DNA from: JAFGOG01 sp034429215
GTDB lineage: Bacteria > Chloroflexota > Anaerolineae > JAAYZQ01
Direction of reading: 5' to 3'
Assembly: GCA_034429215.1 (NCBI GenBank)
Contig: DAOUGI010000082.1
Location: 1 to 8,888 of the forward strand
Length of the DNA stretch: 8,888 nucleotides
Made by a program: the position numbers and the translations under genes. Position 1 is the stretch's first letter; the number at the start of each line of letters is the position of its first letter. This document shows positions 5,195-8,888 of this stretch, one piece after another. Under the pieces are notes generated by a model, which worked only from the letters and a program-made list of their open reading frames with translations, was not told the origin of the DNA and made no database searches.

Positions 5195-6697
5195 ATGGAC
5201 AAAGCGCTGCCACCATTCTTGCGCCGGCTGAGCGAAGAGCTCGGCTACCAGGTGAGCCGCACCAAGGCGGCCCTTGGCTATGAGCTGTTCGCCATCGACC
5301 TCTCTGCCTGGAAGCTGCGCCTGTCGAGCCAAACGCCGGTGATCTGGGCGCAAAAGGCTGACCTGGAAGCATCGACTCCTCAACATCTGGCTCAGAGTCT
5401 GCTGGACGTGGCCCGCGAGCGCAGCCTCGACCGCCAGATTACGCTGGTGCTGCTCGACGGCGAGGGCAAGCCGCTGCGCGGCTACCTGTCCAGCCCGCTG
5501 CACAATTTTGTCGTGCTGGGCTGCGCCGAACAGGAACAGGTGCTCCAGTCACGGCGGCCAAGCGGCGAGCTATTGGACCTGATCTCGGCCCAGGTGCCGA
5601 TCTCCAATCTGGCCCCGTACGAGACCCGGGCGCCGGTGACCGGCAGCCGTTTCTTTGGCCGTGAGTACGAGGTGTCGCGCATTATTGGCAACCCCGACAC
5701 CAACCACGCCATCCTCGGCATCCGCCGCATCGGCAAAACCTCGCTTCTGCGCGAGGTAGAGCGCCTCTTTCGCGAGCAGGAGGAAGAATCCTCGGTCATC
5801 TACCTGGACTGCAGCGACCTGCTGACCACCGACGATTATATCCGCGAGGTGGTCCGCAAGCTCAACCCGCGCGAGCTGCCACGCCTCCAGATGCAGCAGT
5901 ACGTTTTCTACTTTCCCGATTTCCTGGAGCGAATGGCCCGCGCCCAAAAGCGCAAGATCACTTTCTGCCTGGACGAGATCGATAACCTGGTGGTCAGGCA
6001 GCGCGGCAACTGGGATCTGTTTCGGATGTTGCGCGCCTCGTCGAACAAGGGCGCCTGCCGGTATATCCTGGCCGGCTTTCGCGAGGCGATGCAGGAGCAG
6101 TACCTGCTCGACTCACCCTTTTACAACTTTGCCCAGGAGATTCGCCTCAGCGAGTTCACCCGGCGGCAAGCGCACGACCTGATCGTCACGCCCCTGGAGA
6201 ACCTGCGCGTCCGCTTTCGCAACAAGGACGAGGTGGTTGGCCGCATCTACGAAGAGACGGCCGGCCATCCTAACTTGATCCAGTACTACTGCACCATCCT
6301 CCTCCGCCGCCTGGATCAGACCGGCGAGCGGGAGATCGGCCCCGAAAGCCTGATCGACGTCTATGCCGACGAGGGCTTTCGCAGCCACCTGCTGACTTCT
6401 TTTATGCAAAACACCCAGAACCGCGAAAAAGCGCTGGCCTATGCCGTGCTGGCGAGCTCGGAAGAGGCCCAGGGCCGCGGTTTTTCCCACCCATTCATCG
6501 ATGCCGCGCTCCGCAGGCGGGGCATCGTCCTGCCTCAAGACGCCATCGACGAGGCGTGCAACGTCCTGACCCTGGCCGGTGTCCTGCATCACAAAGGCAA
6601 AGAGTTCTTTTTCACCTCTCCGGTCTTTACCAAAGTGCTGCGCCAAACCTACGACCTGGAGTACCTGTTTCGCAAGGTCAAGGAGGAAGGTCTATGA
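5195..6697 (+). CDS. STAND/AAA-type signalling ATPase with unassigned N-terminal domain
   Basis: This is a 500-residue cytoplasmic protein. Residues 1-120 form a small alpha/beta domain (FLRRLSEELGYQV, then GYELFAIDL, and ITLVLLD at 82-88) that I cannot assign; a restriction-endonuclease-like or sensor fold is possible. A linker with NLAPYETRAPV leads to SRFFGREYEV (151-160), the usual entry to STAND-type ATPase modules. Walker A is GIRRIGKTS (175-183, K181), Walker B is ITFCLDEID (255-263), a sensor-like strand is RYILAGF (289-295), and GHPNLIQYY (357-365) is typical of these ATPases. Residues about 425-485 look like a winged helix. Such proteins act as ATP-dependent molecular switches in signalling or defence. 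The start at ATG 5195 has a purine-rich site (GAGAGGGAAGAGG); the frame is open back to 5015, but that would overlap the aminopeptidase by 106 bases. Its stop overlaps the start of the next gene (ATGA), implying coupled expression and probably joint function. Partner and trigger unknown. Confidence 0.85.
   Translation: MDKALPPFLRRLSEELGYQVSRTKAALGYELFAIDLSAWKLRLSSQTPVIWAQKADLEASTPQHLAQSLLDVARERSLDRQITLVLLDGEGKPLRGYLSSPLHNFVVLGCAEQEQVLQSRRPSGELLDLISAQVPISNLAPYETRAPVTGSRFFGREYEVSRIIGNPDTNHAILGIRRIGKTSLLREVERLFREQEEESSVIYLDCSDLLTTDDYIREVVRKLNPRELPRLQMQQYVFYFPDFLERMARAQKRKITFCLDEIDNLVVRQRGNWDLFRMLRASSNKGACRYILAGFREAMQEQYLLDSPFYNFAQEIRLSEFTRRQAHDLIVTPLENLRVRFRNKDEVVGRIYEETAGHPNLIQYYCTILLRRLDQTGEREIGPESLIDVYADEGFRSHLLTSFMQNTQNREKALAYAVLASSEEAQGRGFSHPFIDAALRRRGIVLPQDAIDEACNVLTLAGVLHHKGKEFFFTSPVFTKVLRQTYDLEYLFRKVKEEGL
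6680..6690 (+). promoter_or_regulatory. Strong ribosome binding site inside the ATPase gene end
   Basis: AAGGAGGAAGG lies within the last codons of the STAND ATPase gene, with its AGGAGG core at a suitable distance from the ATG at 6694. With the ATGA stop/start overlap it shows that the downstream gene is translated efficiently and coupled. Confidence 0.8.
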
Positions 6698-8888
6698 CCC
6701 CAGTCCGCGCAGCCAGGGAGGACGGGATCGACCTGGCAGCCATTTTTCAGAATCCGACGATCCAACGGCGGAACCTCGACCTGGCCACCCAAGTGATCAC
6801 ATACATCCAGGAGGGCAGCTACTGCGCCCTGCTCGGCCCGCGCTATTCGGGCAAGACGGGAGTGATCCAGGCCGTGCAGGCAATGCTCACCGAGCAGATG
6901 CGCTGGCCGTGCGCCTATCTCGACCTGTACGAATTGGAGGCCACGACGCAGCGCGAGTTCTTTGCCGCCCTGGCCAACCTCACCGCCGAGCGGATCGCCG
7001 AGCGCACCGGCTGTGAGGTGCCGGCCCTCGACCCGCTGGCGGCCACGAGCGCCGCCTTTCGCGGTTTTCTGATCGACGCGGTCGCCAAGGTCGGCTCTGA
7101 CCTGGTCCTGATCCTCGATCATCTCGAGGCGTTGCCAAACGACCTGGTGCAGGCGCTGCTCACCTCGCTGCGCGCCGCCTACATGGAGCAACAGACACTG
7201 GACCACCGGCTGCTGGTCGTCGTCTCGGGCGCCCTGAGCCTGGCCGCCCTAACCGTCGGTGAGTCGTCGCCGTTCCGCGGCATCGCCCGGCGCGTCTTTG
7301 TCGGCGGCCTGTCGGAGAGTGAGAGCGAAGCGTTCATCCGCGAGCAGATCGAGGCCGATTGGATCCGAGTATCGGACGCGGCGCGGCATTGCCTGTTCCA
7401 GGCCGCCAGGGGCGATCCTAACCTGCTGTGGCGGATCTATCGCAATGCGGTGCAGGTGGCGCGGGCGGCCGCTGCCGGGGCCCTGGAAGCCGAGATGCTG
7501 GAGCAGATCACAGCGCGTTTCCTGGACGGCGAGGTGTCTGACTATGCTCCGCTCCAGGAGGCGGTGCAGGCGATCGAGCAGGATCCCGACCTGGTGCGCA
7601 GCGTGCTGCTCCTGCTAGAGCACGACATGGTGCCGATGTCACAGTTGCCGCTGCCCTTGTCGCCCGATCTCGATCCACTCCGGCTGACCGGAGTCGTGGA
7701 AAAGGTCAACGGTGGCGGCTACCGGCTGCGCAACGAGATCTACCGCCGCTTCCTGGCCCAGCATCTGAATCCGGGCCGGGTCGGCCACCTGCTCACGATT
7801 TCCGGAAGCTGGGATTTGGCGATCGACTATTTGGAGGCAAGCGTCCACGCCGGCAACGACCGGTACCGATGGGACCTGCTCACCGCCATCATCAACTCGA
7901 TGTACGCCTCGGAGGATGTGAGCCGGGCGGCGTATTTCCTGCTCCGCGGCCTGTCGGCTGCCTTTGGCATCGGCGAGGCACAGGTGTGGTATGCGCCGGC
8001 CCACGAGATGAACCTGAAGCTAATCGCCCACGCGGGCGCGACCCTGGCGGAGGTAGAGATCTCGGCGACGGAGGACCGCCTAGAGGCGCGGGCCTATCGC
8101 GAAGCCGCCTCGCTGCGCGGGCCAGAGACCGGCCAGCACGTGCAGCGCGCCCTACCACTCCTGACGTTAGGCCGCCGGCCGATAGGAATAGTCACCATCG
8201 AGGACAGCCTGAGCAGCAACCGGTTCGGCGAACAGCGGGAACGGGAGCTGCACCTGGCAGGCTATTTGAGCCAGACGGCCCGCGCCCTGGAGCAGGTGGG
8301 CAAGCGGACCCAAGAGCTGGCCCTGGCCGGCCGGGTGCAGGCCAGCCTGCTGCCAAGGACACCCACCCTGCCCGGCTGGGAGATGACGGCGCTGCTCCGT
8401 CCCGCCAGGCAAACCGCCGGCGACTTTTTCGACTTTATCCAGCTCCCGGCCGGACGGCTGGGGATTGTCATCGCCGACGTGGCCGACAAGGGGATGGGCG
8501 CCGCGCTGTACATGGCGCTCAGCCGCACCCTGGTCCGCACGTGTGCGATGGACTATCCCGATGCGCCTGAACAGGTGCTGCGCGCAGCCAGCGCCCGGAT
8601 GTTGTCCGAAGCCGGCGCCGGCATGTTTGTCACCGTCTTTTATGGAGTTCTTGACCCGGCTAGCGGCTGGCTGGTGTACTGCAACGCCGGCCACCACCCG
8701 CCTTACCTGGTCAGCGCACAGGCTGCCACGGCCATCCGCCCCCTGGGGCGGACCGGCATGGCCCTCGGCGTGGTAGAAAGCGCTACCTGGCGGCAGGAAA
8801 AGGTCCACCTCGGTCGCGGCGACCTGCTGACGATGTACACCGACGGCGTTGTCGAGACCCAGAACCGGGATAAGGAGCTGTTTGGCCG
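6694..8888 (+). CDS. ATPase-GAF-SpoIIE/RsbU-type PP2C phosphatase fusion (C-terminus beyond the right edge)
   Basis: The frame is open for 731 codons to the window edge. Domains in order: an AAA/STAND-like ATPase (about 20-250) with Walker A GPRYSGKT (48-55, K54) and Walker B LVLILDHLEAL (137-147); a winged helix (about 285-358, ending RLTGVVEKVNGGGYRLRNEIYRRFL); a GAF-like sensor (about 405-535, with VWYAPAHEMNLKLIAHAG and IGIVTIED); a short helical linker (RVQASLLPRTPTLPGWE); and a SpoIIE-type PP2C domain (about 555 onward). The phosphatase keeps its metal-binding aspartates in AGDFFDF (D577, D580), IADVADKGMGAAL (D595, D598) and YTDGVVET (D717), plus NAGHHPPYL, so it should be active. Related RsbU/SpoIIE enzymes dephosphorylate anti-anti-sigma factors of partner-switching pathways. 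No STAS or anti-sigma gene is in view. It overlaps the previous ATPase gene by 4 bases. Little of the catalytic domain can be missing, since the TDG motif has already passed. Confidence 0.9.
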   Translation, partial: MTPVRAAREDGIDLAAIFQNPTIQRRNLDLATQVITYIQEGSYCALLGPRYSGKTGVIQAVQAMLTEQMRWPCAYLDLYELEATTQREFFAALANLTAERIAERTGCEVPALDPLAATSAAFRGFLIDAVAKVGSDLVLILDHLEALPNDLVQALLTSLRAAYMEQQTLDHRLLVVVSGALSLAALTVGESSPFRGIARRVFVGGLSESESEAFIREQIEADWIRVSDAARHCLFQAARGDPNLLWRIYRNAVQVARAAAAGALEAEMLEQITARFLDGEVSDYAPLQEAVQAIEQDPDLVRSVLLLLEHDMVPMSQLPLPLSPDLDPLRLTGVVEKVNGGGYRLRNEIYRRFLAQHLNPGRVGHLLTISGSWDLAIDYLEASVHAGNDRYRWDLLTAIINSMYASEDVSRAAYFLLRGLSAAFGIGEAQVWYAPAHEMNLKLIAHAGATLAEVEISATEDRLEARAYREAASLRGPETGQHVQRALPLLTLGRRPIGIVTIEDSLSSNRFGEQRERELHLAGYLSQTARALEQVGKRTQELALAGRVQASLLPRTPTLPGWEMTALLRPARQTAGDFFDFIQLPAGRLGIVIADVADKGMGAALYMALSRTLVRTCAMDYPDAPEQVLRAASARMLSEAGAGMFVTVFYGVLDPASGWLVYCNAGHHPPYLVSAQAATAIRPLGRTGMALGVVESATWRQEKVHLGRGDLLTMYTDGVVETQNRDKELFG

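Noticed and set aside
7869..8570. Plus-strand frame of 233 codons inside the phosphatase fusion gene
   Set aside because: The in-frame reading of the fusion gene gives GAF and PP2C motifs throughout; this frame is a Pro/Arg/Gly-rich shadow.
1..8888. tRNA, rRNA, CRISPR array, insertion sequence or attachment sites
   Set aside because: No repeat-spacer pattern, transposase motif, flanking target duplications or RNA gene signature was seen on reading either strand.

Overview
The window is GC-rich and densely coded. It reads as bacterial chromosome with no tRNA, rRNA, CRISPR array or transposase in view. The combination of an M29-type aminopeptidase, STAND-like ATPases, an ATPase-GAF-SpoIIE phosphatase fusion and a dimethylargininase resembles the Chloroflexota (Anaerolineae/Caldilineae-like). 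That placement is an inference from gene style, not proven by a marker gene.

Left block (1-2226, minus strand): a tightly packed three-gene operon, read right to left. It encodes a cysteine-rich 4Fe-4S dicluster protein, a dimethylargininase (DDAH) starting one base after the previous stop codon, and a multi-pass membrane protein starting 9 bases after the DDAH stop. The membrane protein keeps the exact spacing of the CDP-alcohol phosphatidyltransferase motif but has lost about half of its invariant residues. It runs off the left edge.

Divergent control region (2227-2428): back-to-back sigma70-type promoters. The minus-strand one has an extended -10, and a small palindrome sits over its -35. 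The plus-strand one is TTGACA-17-TATATT and drives a secreted, possibly lipid-anchored, proline-rich-linker protein (2429-3478) with a cysteine-rich SGNH-hydrolase-like domain.

Intergenic region 3479-3749: a GC-rich hairpin that overlaps a canonical G-quadruplex motif, then an extended -10 promoter bracketed by inverted repeats, then a leader hairpin.

Right block (3750-8888, plus strand): an M29-like aminopeptidase with a winged-helix-like tail; a long stem-loop that begins at its stop codon and ends just before the next ribosome binding site; a 500-residue STAND-type ATPase with an unassigned N-terminal domain; and, overlapping it by ATGA, a second ATPase fused to a GAF sensor and a SpoIIE/RsbU-type PP2C phosphatase that runs off the right edge. 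The last two genes are translationally coupled and look like a signalling pair: ATP-driven switches feeding a phosphatase of the partner-switching type. Their input and target are not visible here. This pair is the best candidate for an undescribed system in the window.
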